From assembly GCA_016194705.1 (NCBI GenBank), contig JACQAZ010000041.1:145723-209722 (forward strand): a stretch of 64,000 bases of DNA, given 5' to 3'. This stretch comes from Elusimicrobiota bacterium. Lineage in GTDB: Bacteria > Elusimicrobiota > Elusimicrobia > UBA1565 > UBA9628. This document shows, one piece after another, positions 8,708-18,253 of this stretch; position 1 is the stretch's first letter, and each line of letters begins with the position of its first letter. A program made the position numbers and the translations under genes. Below the pieces are notes generated by a model that searched no databases, had not been told where the DNA came from, and saw only the letters and a program-made list of their open reading frames with translations.

Positions 8708-10605
8708 TGCCTGAGACCGCCTTGGCGCGGGCCGAGCGCCTATTCGCCTCTCAGGGGGAGGCCAGGTCCTATCTGACGAGCCTCATCGGCGCGGCTCCGG
8801 GGGCGCACAAGGCCTGGCGTGAGATCCTCGCCTGCTGCCGGAAAGCCAGGCCCGAGGCGGCCGTCCTGCGGCTTCAAGGCCGCGCTCTCGCCTTCCTGGG
8901 GCAGTCCGGCCCCGCTCTCTCGGCCCTCGACCAAGCCGTCGCCCTCGAGCCGGAAAGCGCGCCCGGCTGGGCCTGGCGGGGCGAGGCGCGGCTGCTCGCG
9001 GGGATGGGCCCCGAGGCGGCCGCCGATCTCGACCGGGCCGTCGAGCTCGATCCAGCCTGGCCGTGGGCGCGCCTCCTGCGCGCCGTCGGCCGTTTGACCA
9101 TGGGCGACACCGCGGGCGCGCAAAGCGATCTGGCTCCGGTCCTGTCCGATCCTCGCGCCAAGGAATGCGCCCTGGGCCTGCGCGCGCTCTTGGAAGGCCA
9201 GAACGGGGACCCGGCCAAAGGCGTGCGGCTGCTGGCCGGCGCACAGACCTCCGGCTTTCTGTTTGCGGTCCGCGGCGTCCTGCGCCGCGGCCTCCAGGAC
9301 TTCAACGGGAGCCTGGAGGATCTCAACAAAGCCGCCCAAATGGAAGCGACACCGTGGGTGTACTCTCAGCGCGCCGACGTCTACAACCGCGCCGGCTTTT
9401 TCCGAGAGGCGCTTAAGGACCTCGAGAAGGTCTCCGAGCTGCTGCCGGACTCGGCTCAACCGCACGCCCAGGCCGCCAACGTCTATTTCGACCAGGCCTT
9501 CTACCCCGAGGCGCTCTCCGAGTTGGAGAAGGCCGTCGAACGCAGCCCGGCCGACCCGGTCCTGATGTCTCGGCGGGCGCGTTTTTTCCTCGTGCTGGGG
9601 CGACTCAAGGACGCCGAAGCGGACTTGAAGCGCGTCGCCAAGCTCGATTCTCAGAACGGCCAGGTCCGTTTCGAGCTGCTGCAGGTGCTGGCCCTGCAAA
9701 ATAGATTTTCCGAGGTTCTCTCTGAGATCAACCAGGGCGCGCTCGCGCCGCCCTACGACGACTACCTGCGCGGCTACGTCGCCTGCCGCCGCGGCCGATA
9801 TCAGAAAGCGGAGAAGCATTTCCTTTCGGCCGCGAAGGGCGCTGAGGGCTCCTTCAACGAGCGCGTGCGCTTCTACGCCTTGGTCGCGCGCGTGCTGGGG
9901 GCCCCGGCCCCCAAGACTGCGAAGGCCCCGCAGTTCTACCTCTGCGGCATCGGCCTGCACCACCCGTATCAGATCACGGTCGAGATCCTCCACGCGCTCA
10001 ACTCGTGCGAGGTTCTCTACAACAATCTCGGCGACCCGCAGGTCTCGGAATTTCTGGGCCTGTTCCGAGCCGAGGTCCGCGCGGTCACGCGCGTGCCGGG
10101 CGAGCCGGCGATGGGGCGGGTGCGGCGGATCATCGCGGGCTTCAAGAAGGGCAGGCCGACGGGCTTCGTGACCCGGATCCATCCCTTCATCTACCGGCGC
10201 ATCGCCAACGACCTCGTGACGGCTTGCCGCGAGAAGGGCATCTCCTTCCACTCCTTCGGTGCCGTCTCGTTGACCGAAATCTCATGGGCCCTGGGCTCTT
10301 CCGTCGCGGGAGCACCCGTCGGGCCGATGGGAGCGCGCGTCTTCGACATGTGCTGGCTCAACGACCACCCGGAACTGTTGGAGAGCCGCTATCACATGGT
10401 CGTCTACTGCATCGCGGGCTCCGAGCACAGGAGCAGGCTCCACACCCTTCTCTTGAAGCGCTATCCGCCCAAGCACACGGTGTATCTGCTCGCGGGTTCG
10501 GGCGACAAGGAGCAGGAGGTCGTCGGGCACGAGCTCAGGACTTTCCGGCAGCCGCTCCTCAACGCCGACCTCGGCGCCGTGCTCTACGCCCCGCCGCGCG
10601 CTTAA
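8707..10605 (+). CDS. TPR protein with C-terminal TP_methylase-like SAM-binding domain
   Basis: TPR array, then FYLCGIGLHHPYQITVEILHALNSCEVLYNN ... TGFVTRIHPFIYRR ... FGAVSLTE; abuts the upstream paralogue. Confidence 0.75.
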   Translation: MPETALARAERLFASQGEARSYLTSLIGAAPGAHKAWREILACCRKARPEAAVLRLQGRALAFLGQSGPALSALDQAVALEPESAPGWAWRGEARLLAGMGPEAAADLDRAVELDPAWPWARLLRAVGRLTMGDTAGAQSDLAPVLSDPRAKECALGLRALLEGQNGDPAKGVRLLAGAQTSGFLFAVRGVLRRGLQDFNGSLEDLNKAAQMEATPWVYSQRADVYNRAGFFREALKDLEKVSELLPDSAQPHAQAANVYFDQAFYPEALSELEKAVERSPADPVLMSRRARFFLVLGRLKDAEADLKRVAKLDSQNGQVRFELLQVLALQNRFSEVLSEINQGALAPPYDDYLRGYVACRRGRYQKAEKHFLSAAKGAEGSFNERVRFYALVARVLGAPAPKTAKAPQFYLCGIGLHHPYQITVEILHALNSCEVLYNNLGDPQVSEFLGLFRAEVRAVTRVPGEPAMGRVRRIIAGFKKGRPTGFVTRIHPFIYRRIANDLVTACREKGISFHSFGAVSLTEISWALGSSVAGAPVGPMGARVFDMCWLNDHPELLESRYHMVVYCIAGSEHRSRLHTLLLKRYPPKHTVYLLAGSGDKEQEVVGHELRTFRQPLLNADLGAVLYAPPRA

Positions 10606-10633
10606 GCTAGACCGAGGCCGGAGTCCGCGCCCG

Positions 10634-10846
10634 ATGCCGCTGGGTGAACTCGGTCAAACGGCTGTGGCGGTGATCGCCGATGGCGGCGAGCTGGCGCGGT
10701 TGCTGAACCATCTCAGGCTGCCGGCGGAGCTTCCGAAGACCAAGCCATCGAGGGCGCCTCCTGGAAGGACGATGGACGAGGGCGGGCAGTTGGATCCCGG
10801 CCTCGACGAGTGGGAGGGCAAGGAGCAGGCGCCGGGCGACGGCTGA
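10634..10846 (+). pseudogene. possible remnant of a transposase C-terminus (IS91-like tail)
   Basis: VAVIADGGELARLLNHLRLPAELPKTKPSRAPP...LDPGLDEWEG resembles remembered transposase tails; no upstream body. Confidence 0.35.
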
Positions 10847-10934
10847 ACTCGGTGTCTGAGCGGCGTTCGCCCGAACGGTGTGGGGGCGATCCCCGGAACG
10901 GGGATCGAACGGTTCACCCACCGATTATACCTCG

Positions 10935-11026
10935 TCGAGGGCTTGACTCGCCGCGGTTTTAGGACAAAACTCTGGGGTGTGGGATCGAGCACGCGAGGAA
11001 AGCGGCCTTCATTTTCTTACGAGGTT
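10935..11026 (+). repeat. 92-bp direct repeat, copy A (contains TTGACT-N17-AAAACT and GTG)
   Basis: identical to 14240-14331 by eye. Confidence 0.95.
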
Positions 11027-11141
11027 CTGTCTCCACTAATCCGTGAGGGGCTAGCGCTGGTCGGCGCACGGGGCACGGCGGCCTGGACGACGCGCACGGC
11101 GCGCAAGGTCGTGGCGGCGGCGGTGGGGTATCTGATTCTCG

Positions 11142-12980
11142 CTAGGGAGCCGCCTTATCCGTCAAGAACCTCCCGAGCTTCTTGCACGCGGGCAAGCGGT
11201 TTCCTCGACAGGCCTTCTGATAGTAGCGCCTCGCCTCGGCCATGTTGCCTTGCTTCTCATAGACCTGCCCGACCCTGCGGCAGCCCGTGAGGTTGCTCTC
11301 CTGGCAAGAAGTGAGGAAAAGGCTCAGGGTCTCCGGCGCATCCAAGGGATGGGCCGCGTCCATCATGCAATCGTCGTCCATTTCATCATACTCATCGGGA
11401 TGGTCGCGCGACACATCGGGATGGTCGCGCACGCATTGGACATACGCTTTCCAATGCGGAAGCGTGCACCTCGCGCGAGCCTTGCGGTCTTCGAAATGCA
11501 CCTCATCCCTCATTAGAACGACGCAGTCGCCATACGCGTCCTCCGCGGATTTGTCGCCAGAGATTTTGTTTGCATCCCCGACGCAGCGGACACCGATGAA
11601 CGCTTTCTTCGATATGGATTGGAATGCCATATTCGCAGTGGTGCCCCGGTACGTCCAGGCCTTGAGCTGGGGGTCGGATTCGTCGAGGGAAGAAGTCCAG
11701 TAGCGCTCCTTCGGCACGTCGGGCATAACGACCAGAAATTCATGGTTCCCATCCAATCGTCCCAGCCCCGGCGTGTCAAGGGAATCATTCAGCGTCTCGC
11801 ATTCCTCCTTCGTGGGCAGGCGCAGGCCGGGATCTATGTCCCGGCACGTCTTGACGGCGTGCGCATGCGGCTCGGCCGGCAGGTTGTCGAGCCAGAACAG
11901 ACCACCGACCTCGACGCCGTTGAGCACCGAACCTCGTGCGCCCCGGCGCTGGACGCGCTTGACCAAGACCCCCTGCGAGGTGAGGCAGGATTGGGCCAAA
12001 TTCAGTCTTCGCAGTTCGGAGCAAGGGGGAGCGTCCTGCCCTGTTTTATTCGCGGGGGCCGCGGCCTCGGGCGCCTTTTGCGGTGCGACGGCAACACGGC
12101 GAGCGGCCTCCACGGTGATCGCGCACTTCTGTTCGGGAGTCGTCACGCAATCCACCTTATGCAGAGTAAAATGCGTCCGTCCACCCCCAAGATCGGTGGC
12201 CTTGCCGAACTGCTTGAGCATGTCGGTCAAGTTGGTGGAGAAAGGGAGTTCCCGATGAGGGTTATCGCAAGAATACGTGACCTCGTCGGCCAGCCCACTG
12301 CGAGGCAGCGGCCACGGCTTGACGATCTGGGTGCAGCTCAAATCGATCGCCGAAAGCCTGTTCCCAACGACCTTGAACTCTTTGCCCGCGAGAGCGGGGA
12401 TCATGAAGTGGCTGTCCAGCATCGACAGGACCTTGGCGTCGGGCTCGGGATGGAGCGCGGGATCCAGGGGAGGCGCGGAGGCATTCAGCGATTCTTCGGA
12501 TTCACGCTGCTCAGTCTCCAGCTGACGATGAGTTTTCTTTAGGCTTGCCAGCGCCCAGAATTCCTTCTTTGAGAGATTCCGACCGCGAAAATCCAGGGAA
12601 CGGTCGCCGACGTTGAAGTACCCCCAATAATACGGTTCCCCTTGATGCGAGAACCGGATGAACCATAGGCCGCCCACTCCGCATTGCAGCATTGAGATTC
12701 GGCCTTGAATCTCGGATCCAGATGCCTTCAGCTTAATGATGTCGTTCGCGAGCATGTTCTTCATCTCTGCGTCTGAATAAGCACGGGAGAGGTCTCGCAT
12801 CATGATCTCGGCGTCACCGCCATGCGCCAAGAGCTTGATTTTGGGATTCGCCGGCGTCTCGATATACCAATCTCCAGGAACGGTGACAACAAAGCTCTGA
12901 TCCGAGGATTCCAACTCCGCGGCGAAGGCGATGGGTACAAACGCGAACAACATCGACAGAGCTGTGACGAGAATGTGCAT
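11142..12980 (-). CDS. secreted protein with a Fib_succ_major/FGE-like domain and C-terminal Sel1-like repeats
   Basis: signal peptide MHILVTALSMLFAFVPIAFAA; GLRLPTKEECETLND...RYWTSSLDES...GVRCVGD; CRRVGQVYEKQGNMAEARRYYQKACRGNRLPACKKLG. Confidence 0.65.
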   Translation of the reverse strand: MHILVTALSMLFAFVPIAFAAELESSDQSFVVTVPGDWYIETPANPKIKLLAHGGDAEIMMRDLSRAYSDAEMKNMLANDIIKLKASGSEIQGRISMLQCGVGGLWFIRFSHQGEPYYWGYFNVGDRSLDFRGRNLSKKEFWALASLKKTHRQLETEQRESEESLNASAPPLDPALHPEPDAKVLSMLDSHFMIPALAGKEFKVVGNRLSAIDLSCTQIVKPWPLPRSGLADEVTYSCDNPHRELPFSTNLTDMLKQFGKATDLGGGRTHFTLHKVDCVTTPEQKCAITVEAARRVAVAPQKAPEAAAPANKTGQDAPPCSELRRLNLAQSCLTSQGVLVKRVQRRGARGSVLNGVEVGGLFWLDNLPAEPHAHAVKTCRDIDPGLRLPTKEECETLNDSLDTPGLGRLDGNHEFLVVMPDVPKERYWTSSLDESDPQLKAWTYRGTTANMAFQSISKKAFIGVRCVGDANKISGDKSAEDAYGDCVVLMRDEVHFEDRKARARCTLPHWKAYVQCVRDHPDVSRDHPDEYDEMDDDCMMDAAHPLDAPETLSLFLTSCQESNLTGCRRVGQVYEKQGNMAEARRYYQKACRGNRLPACKKLGRFLTDKAAP

Positions 12981-12983
12981 CGA

Positions 12984-14192
12984 TCATTTATCCTTGTAGA
13001 GCGAGCGGTTTTCCTTCCATTCTCTTGCCCGCATCGCCTGTTCTTTTTCTTTCTTGCTTTGGGAGTCATAACGCATGGGGACGAGGACTCTGCGGACCAT
13101 GGCTGGCCCTACGTTGCCCATCCCTATCTTGCCTCCCTCGAACCATTGCTCCGGTTGGGGGTTATCAAAGGAATCTTCCTCGGTTTGCTCATTCGCGATC
13201 GGGTAGCCAAGCCAGCTCAGGGGTCCCGGCGTTTGGCCCTGGGCGAAATAGACTTGACGTATCGAGCCGCGCACCAAATACGCGTCGTACGCGCCGTCCT
13301 CGTGCATGCAGATGGTCTTGCCCTGGCTGCCGCCGTCGAATTCCTGCACGACGCCATCGGCCCAACGATGAACCGCCACACCGCTGCCCAAGTCCGAGGG
13401 GACCCCGAGGTCAGATTGCCCGCCGTTGCTGTTGTAGCAGTCGATGATGTTCTGATCGATCTTGCCGTCGCGGAATTTCCCCAAGGCCTCCATGCCCGGC
13501 TTGAGGTCCGGCAGCTGGGCCACCGTCGGCACCGGCACTGGGGGACCCAAGTGCCGGCAGGAGAGCTCGCGCTGCGGCGCGCCCAGGTATGTCGCGCCCC
13601 CCTTCTGCTCGGTCGGCTGCCAGACGCGCAGCCCGACCAAGGCGGAGCCCGGCGGGCAGGCCCAGAGACCCTGGCGCGCCGTGGCGGCATCGATGATGGC
13701 ATCCCCGTTGAGGTTGAGGACCGGCGCGCAGGAGAAGGCGGAGACCGGGTGCTGGGACGATTCGTCGTACTCGAGCCCTGTGACCGCCTTGCCCTGGGGG
13801 CAGAGGTTAATCTCATTATCCGAGAACGAGTAGTTGTGGAGCGTCTCGGCCTCCACGCCGGTCTCATACTTTCCCTGGCGAACGGACTGGCCGGGCAGGC
13901 ACAGTAAAGTCTTGAAGACGTCGTGGGCGCCGTAGGATATGCCGGTCAATAAAGCGCCGAGCGGACAGGAGTGGATGTCGTTGCGGCGCGTGGCGTCAGC
14001 GAGGAACTCCCCCGTCGTCGGGGCGGCCGGTGCGCCGGCCGCCCCGATGGGCGCGGCGGTTGAAACCGCCGGTGCGGCGGCTTGGCTGGCCTTGGCGGAC
14101 ACCGGGACCGGCGAGGGTGAGCGATTCTTCATGAAGTACATCGCGCCAACAGCTAGCGCAATGGTGGCAAGCGCGGCGGTCAAATATTTCAT
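12984..14192 (-). CDS. membrane-anchored/secreted LGFP-repeat-like protein
   Basis: N-terminal TM MKYLTAALATIALAVGAMYF; DLGVPSDLGSGVAVHRWADGVVQEF and SWLGYPIANEQ...WFEGGKI. Confidence 0.55.
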   Translation of the reverse strand: MKYLTAALATIALAVGAMYFMKNRSPSPVPVSAKASQAAAPAVSTAAPIGAAGAPAAPTTGEFLADATRRNDIHSCPLGALLTGISYGAHDVFKTLLCLPGQSVRQGKYETGVEAETLHNYSFSDNEINLCPQGKAVTGLEYDESSQHPVSAFSCAPVLNLNGDAIIDAATARQGLWACPPGSALVGLRVWQPTEQKGGATYLGAPQRELSCRHLGPPVPVPTVAQLPDLKPGMEALGKFRDGKIDQNIIDCYNSNGGQSDLGVPSDLGSGVAVHRWADGVVQEFDGGSQGKTICMHEDGAYDAYLVRGSIRQVYFAQGQTPGPLSWLGYPIANEQTEEDSFDNPQPEQWFEGGKIGMGNVGPAMVRRVLVPMRYDSQSKKEKEQAMRAREWKENRSLYKDK

Positions 14193-14239
14193 AGTCTAGT
14201 TGGTACTAAATCAGGTATGCCGGTTGCAACAAAAGACCA

Positions 14240-14331
14240 TCGAGGGCTTGACTCGCCGCGGTTTTAGGACAAAACTCTGGGGTGTGGGATCGAGCACGCG
14301 AGGAAAGCGGCCTTCATTTTCTTACGAGGTT
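14240..14331 (+). repeat. 92-bp direct repeat, copy B
   Basis: identical to 10935-11026 by eye. Confidence 0.95.
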
Positions 14332-14553
14332 TATGACCAGATGGGATACGCCCCCTCTCGGCAGGTGACGATCTCGACGGGGACGGGCTCGACCGGATGG
14401 GCCTATGCCAACCGCGTCAGCGTCCTGACGATGCTGCGGCCGGAGCCGAAGCAGGCGTACAAATGCACCGACGATCTCACCCGCGTCGCTCCTGACGACG
14501 CGATCACCATTCTCCCGCCCGGCTCGAGACCCCTCCTCGATGGCCGCCACTAA
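14332..14553 (+). pseudogene. gene fragment resembling the C-terminal part of an NAD-kinase-like protein
   Basis: open frame YDQMGYAPSRQVTISTGTGSTGWAYANRV...DDAITILPPGSRPLLDGRH*; STGTGSTGW resembles the NAD kinase signature; body absent upstream. Confidence 0.35.
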
Positions 14554-15421
14554 GGCTTCTCCATAAAGGGCGGCAGGCGGCGGGAGCCAGCATGAACAAG
14601 GATCGATGCCGCTCGGGGATCCGCATGAGATCGCGCTTGGTGATGACCACGTTCGGATAAATGTCGGTCAGGTTCGGGTCCCGGAACCAGCTGCGCGTGA
14701 ACACGAACATCAGCAGGGGGCGCGGCTCGCGGCTGAAGTTGGGCTCCCCGCAATGGAAGGTCCGAAAATCGAAGAGGAACGAGCGCCCGAAATCGCCGAC
14801 CATGCGCTCGCAGGGGAAGTCGCGCAGGATGGCAGACTCCCCCGGTGGCCGGGCCCGCAGCGCGGTGCGATGCGAGCCGGGCCAGATCACGGTGGGGCCG
14901 TTGTCCTCGTCGACGTCGCAGAGCGGGACGCACAGCGTGACGGCGTAGGGCGGGAGGTCCGAGAGGTCGCCTCGAAAGGATTTCTTCTTCTTGCCCGCGG
15001 CTCGGTCGAAGCGGATGGGTCCGTCGATGTGCTGATGCTGCCGGCTCGACCCGGGCAGCGAGACGACGACCTCGAGACTGCCGATGCAGCGGGAAGGCCA
15101 CAGCAAGGCCGCGATCGTCTCTCCCAGCCTGCGGTTCGCGTAGAACGCCGGCTCCAGGAAGGGGCCCTCGAAAGGCAGGACGGCGGCGTAGCGGCCGCCG
15201 ATGTCGCGGACCAGGCCATGCTCGCGCAATTGGCCGTTTTCATGCCGCCGCATGACCTCCGACCGGATGCGCTTGAGCAGGGGAAGGGGGAATAGGTTCT
15301 CGAAGATGAGAGCGCCGTCGCGCTTCATCCCGGAGTTGATCCCCCGAAGTGTTTTCGAGGACAGGCCTTTCGCGTCTTTCTTGGAGAATTCGATGTTCGA
15401 GATGGCCACGGTGCGAGTCAA
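14504..15421 (-). CDS. phytanoyl-CoA dioxygenase (PhyH)-like protein
   Basis: QHQHIDGPIRFD ... DNGPTVIWPGSHR ... FRTFHCGEPNFS; exact start and end uncertain. Confidence 0.65.
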   Translation of the reverse strand: MTRTVAISNIEFSKKDAKGLSSKTLRGINSGMKRDGALIFENLFPLPLLKRIRSEVMRRHENGQLREHGLVRDIGGRYAAVLPFEGPFLEPAFYANRRLGETIAALLWPSRCIGSLEVVVSLPGSSRQHQHIDGPIRFDRAAGKKKKSFRGDLSDLPPYAVTLCVPLCDVDEDNGPTVIWPGSHRTALRARPPGESAILRDFPCERMVGDFGRSFLFDFRTFHCGEPNFSREPRPLLMFVFTRSWFRDPNLTDIYPNVVITKRDLMRIPERHRSLFMLAPAACRPLWRSLSGGHRGGVSSRAGEW

Positions 15422-15449
15422 TTATACCCCTTCGCGGGCCGGCGCGGTG

Positions 15450-15479
15450 TTGACTTCGAATCGTCGAACGCAATATAAC
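15450..15479 (+). promoter_or_regulatory. promoter TTGACT-N18-TATAAC, 6 nt before the ATG
   Basis: sequence inspection. Confidence 0.7.
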
Positions 15480-15485
15480 TGGGCC

Positions 15486-15917
15486 ATGAACATCTTGATG
15501 GCGGCCATCGTGACTTTGCAAGTCTCTCCGCTCCTGGCGGGCTCGTTCGCCGAGTATCCCGGCGCGTCCTTGGACAAGAAATTGACCAAGAAGGCGCAGG
15601 CCGCCGCGGACAAGGCCGGCAAGAAATCCTCGACCAAGGCCTTTTACACTTCGGACAGCTTCGAAAGGGTCAAGGCGTTCTACCTCAAGCGCGGGACCGA
15701 GTATCAGATGCCAAGGCGCCAGCAGGCTTTGGACGACGGCACGGTCGTCAAGCAAGCCTATTTCATTTTTGACGGTGCGTCGGGGATCAGCGCTTCCAAG
15801 GACTGGCTCTCGGTCCAAAATCCCTTGATCGGCGATTTCGAATTCAAGGACGGCAAGCCGCGGTTCCTCGACGTCAGGAAGAACACGACTTCGATCCAGA
15901 GGGTTTGGAGCAAGTAG
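15486..15917 (+). CDS. small secreted hypothetical protein
   Basis: signal peptide MNILMAAIVTLQVSPLLAGS; start set by the adjacent promoter rather than the longest ORF. Confidence 0.65.
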   Translation: MNILMAAIVTLQVSPLLAGSFAEYPGASLDKKLTKKAQAAADKAGKKSSTKAFYTSDSFERVKAFYLKRGTEYQMPRRQQALDDGTVVKQAYFIFDGASGISASKDWLSVQNPLIGDFEFKDGKPRFLDVRKNTTSIQRVWSK

Positions 15918-15921
15918 TCCG

Positions 15922-15957
15922 GATCCAAAAGGCCTGATCGTATTCGTGCCGCCTGAA
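15922..15957 (+). repeat. 36-bp direct repeat, copy 1
   Basis: gatccaaaaggcctgatcgtattcgtgccgcctgaa, identical to 18280-18315. Confidence 0.95.
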
Positions 15958-16020
15958 TGGACCATCTTGGGCTGCCGGGGCCGCTCTCTCGACGCTTCGT
16001 TTGACTCTCACGGAAGCGGG

Positions 16021-16061
16021 GGCCTCCTTGATAGGCCTTCGGGCCTATTTCCCGGGAGGCC
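16021..16061 (+). other. two-tier hairpin with cUUCGg tetraloop
   Basis: GGCCTCC-ttg-ATAGGCC-TTCG-GGCCTAT-...-GGAGGCC upstream of the 16171 gene. Confidence 0.6.
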
Positions 16062-16170
16062 TAAGGGTGTTTCCTTGGGGTCCTTTCGTCTCATGCCCAA
16101 GAACCAGGCGGCCGCTAAACTGTACGGAGCGGCCGATGTTTCTGGTTGCCGTTTCCTTGGAGAAAAAAAC

Positions 16171-17052
16171 ATGAAACGAATGGCTGGATGGTGGGCAGGC
16201 GGCTTGGTCTTGTGCATCGGCGCCGTATGCTTCGGACAGCAGTCCCCGCACGATCCGAATTCTGATTTCGCCGCGGACTACAACGGCGTCATGTCCGAGG
16301 TCCGGGGCTGCGCCGGCGATTCGTGCGCGCAAGAACCAAGCCGGTATTTCCAATCCTTGGGCTTCAAGGAACGCCGGCAAGGCCGCGAATGGACCTGGCA
16401 GGGGGACACAGCCGACGGCAAGGTCACTATCAACGTGGAGAGGACTTATTTTTCCTCTTATGTCGTGAAGCTTTTGTACCGGATCGGCCCGGAATCGGAG
16501 TCGATCGCCCAGATGACTCTCGTGGCGAGGGACGATAATGCGACCTTGGAGACGATGCCGGTCCGTCTGGCTCCCTTCCTTGGTGAAGACGGGACGCTGC
16601 GCCTTGACCGCGTGGTAAATCATCCCCCGATCAGGGAGAAGTTCACCGTTGCGGCCCGGGAATATGAGACCTATGCGGGAGAACAGGCGCGGACGGTTGA
16701 TTGGCTCAGGGAGCACGGCTTTGATCGGGTCCAAGATCTCGTTCTCTACAACAATGCCGCATCTTGGCGGAGGCGCTCGAAGAACGCGAATATCCCGCAG
16801 CTGGTTCAAGTCGACATTTTCAAACGATACCAGCATACGGGAGGGAAATTCCCGCGAGCGACCAGGGATATTGGGAAGCTCGGCTCGGTCCGGATCGTGC
16901 GTTGGGATTCGACCGGCGGCGACCAGGTCCTGAGGGGCGATCGCGAAGGATCATTTTCCTTGACGGATTTTTTGTCCGCTTCAAACCTGAAGTATATGGA
17001 GAGCCTGCTCCAGGAAATGGATCGGGGAAAGACCGGCCTAGGCTCCAATTAA
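16171..17052 (+). CDS. secreted hypothetical protein
   Basis: ATG preceded by cttggagaaaaaaac; signal peptide MKRMAGWWAGGLVLCIGAVCFGQ. Confidence 0.65.
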   Translation: MKRMAGWWAGGLVLCIGAVCFGQQSPHDPNSDFAADYNGVMSEVRGCAGDSCAQEPSRYFQSLGFKERRQGREWTWQGDTADGKVTINVERTYFSSYVVKLLYRIGPESESIAQMTLVARDDNATLETMPVRLAPFLGEDGTLRLDRVVNHPPIREKFTVAAREYETYAGEQARTVDWLREHGFDRVQDLVLYNNAASWRRRSKNANIPQLVQVDIFKRYQHTGGKFPRATRDIGKLGSVRIVRWDSTGGDQVLRGDREGSFSLTDFLSASNLKYMESLLQEMDRGKTGLGSN

Positions 17053-17148
17053 AGGAAAGCCCCGCAAGAAATTCTAGCATCCCGCCGTGGTCGGCTGCCC
17101 ATCCTGCGGAGGTGCGATGACGGCTGTGGGATTGCTCGCCGCGAGGGC

Positions 17149-17177
17149 TTGACGCGCGGCGTTTTGAGGGCGATACT
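17149..17177 (+). promoter_or_regulatory. promoter TTGACG-N17-GATACT (diverged version of the 92-bp repeat module)
   Basis: aligned to copies A/B; followed by CTGGGGTGTG. Confidence 0.65.
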
Positions 17178-17182
17178 CTGGG

Positions 17183-18253
17183 GTGTGGAAGGGGGGGCGG
17201 GGCAAAAGCGCGCTGGAATTTCTTACGAGGTTTCTTCCGATGACTAGAACGGCGAGCGCCGCTCTGCTCTTTTCGGTCTCGCTCCTCCCGGCCGCCGCGG
17301 CGTTGGAGCAAGACCCGCGGCAAGGGGAAGGCCCTTATTCTCAGGAGACGGTCGGAGCCCTCGACAACGCCATCCTGCGAAGCGCCGAAGTTCTTTTGCG
17401 CCTCCAGGCGAAGGATGGATCGTGGGAGGGGGATGTCGCCGTCACCGCGCTGGCGGTCCAGGCATTGGCCGCGGTCGAGCCCCCGACCGAGGCCGACGCG
17501 GCGGCGGTCGAAACCGGGCTCCAGTTCATCTTCGGGTCCAAGGCGCTCAAAGCCGCGCCCGCCTCGCTCGATGGCGCCGGCGCCTATGCCCTGGCCTACG
17601 CCCTGGCAGCCGCTCACGTCAGACCCAAGATCGACGACCAGTCCGGGCTGCTGGGCTACGGCCCGCGCCTGCGCGAGCTTCTCGAGGGCGCGCGGCAGCG
17701 GGGATGCACGGGATTTCAGAAAACGATATTCCTCAAGTCGCTTACCAAGCTCGGAGCGTCCAAAGATCAACTCAGAGTCTTCGCCGAGGCGCTGGAGAAG
17801 AACCGGAGGGGGTCCGCCGCACTCGCCTGCGCGGCGCTCGTCCCGGACCCGAAAGAAACGATCGCCCGTACTCTCCTGCGCGACATCGCGCTGTACCGGT
17901 ACGGGCATTCGAGCCCCCGACGGGTGAAGCGGGACTTCGACGACATCATCGACCAAGAGGAAAGAGGGAAGGCGGGAACTCCGCGGTCCCGGAAGCCCGG
18001 ACCCCTGGCCCTCTCGGGACTGCTCTGGGCCTCGGTCGCCCTGACCGAAATGCGGCAAGATCTCGTCGAGCCCAAGCGAGGCTGTCTGTTCAGCGCCGAT
18101 CTCCTCGCATCACGGCTCTTGGAGATCCGAGCGCCGAACGGGGGCTGGGGCGAAGGCGGCTATCGGGGCGCAAGTTTTGGGACGGCCTCGGCGCTGCTGG
18201 CGCTCGTGCATCTGCGCGGCGTCTTCGCGGATGAGATTTCGCTTCGCCATTGA
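17183..18253 (+). CDS. prenyltransferase/squalene-oxidase-repeat-like protein, secreted
   Basis: LLRLQAKDGSWEGDVAVTALAVQAL and APNGGWGEGGYRGASFGTASALLALVHLR; ATG at 17240 starts a signal peptide, GTG at 17183 is the leaderless alternative. Confidence 0.6.
   Translation: MWKGGRGKSALEFLTRFLPMTRTASAALLFSVSLLPAAAALEQDPRQGEGPYSQETVGALDNAILRSAEVLLRLQAKDGSWEGDVAVTALAVQALAAVEPPTEADAAAVETGLQFIFGSKALKAAPASLDGAGAYALAYALAAAHVRPKIDDQSGLLGYGPRLRELLEGARQRGCTGFQKTIFLKSLTKLGASKDQLRVFAEALEKNRRGSAALACAALVPDPKETIARTLLRDIALYRYGHSSPRRVKRDFDDIIDQEERGKAGTPRSRKPGPLALSGLLWASVALTEMRQDLVEPKRGCLFSADLLASRLLEIRAPNGGWGEGGYRGASFGTASALLALVHLRGVFADEISLRH

Noticed and set aside
10888-10906. tRNA-like or terminator hairpin GATCCCCG-GAA-CGGGGATC
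   Set aside because: Perfect 8-bp stem, but no cloverleaf around it and no U-tract; left as an unexplained hairpin, possibly part of a decayed insertion sequence end.
15922-15957. Plus-strand reading DPKGLIVFVPPE as a TP_methylase C-terminal remnant
   Set aside because: It resembles the ...LMLYVPPL ends, but the minus-strand reading FRRHEYDQAFWI is in frame with the TPR gene at copy 2 and is the better explanation.
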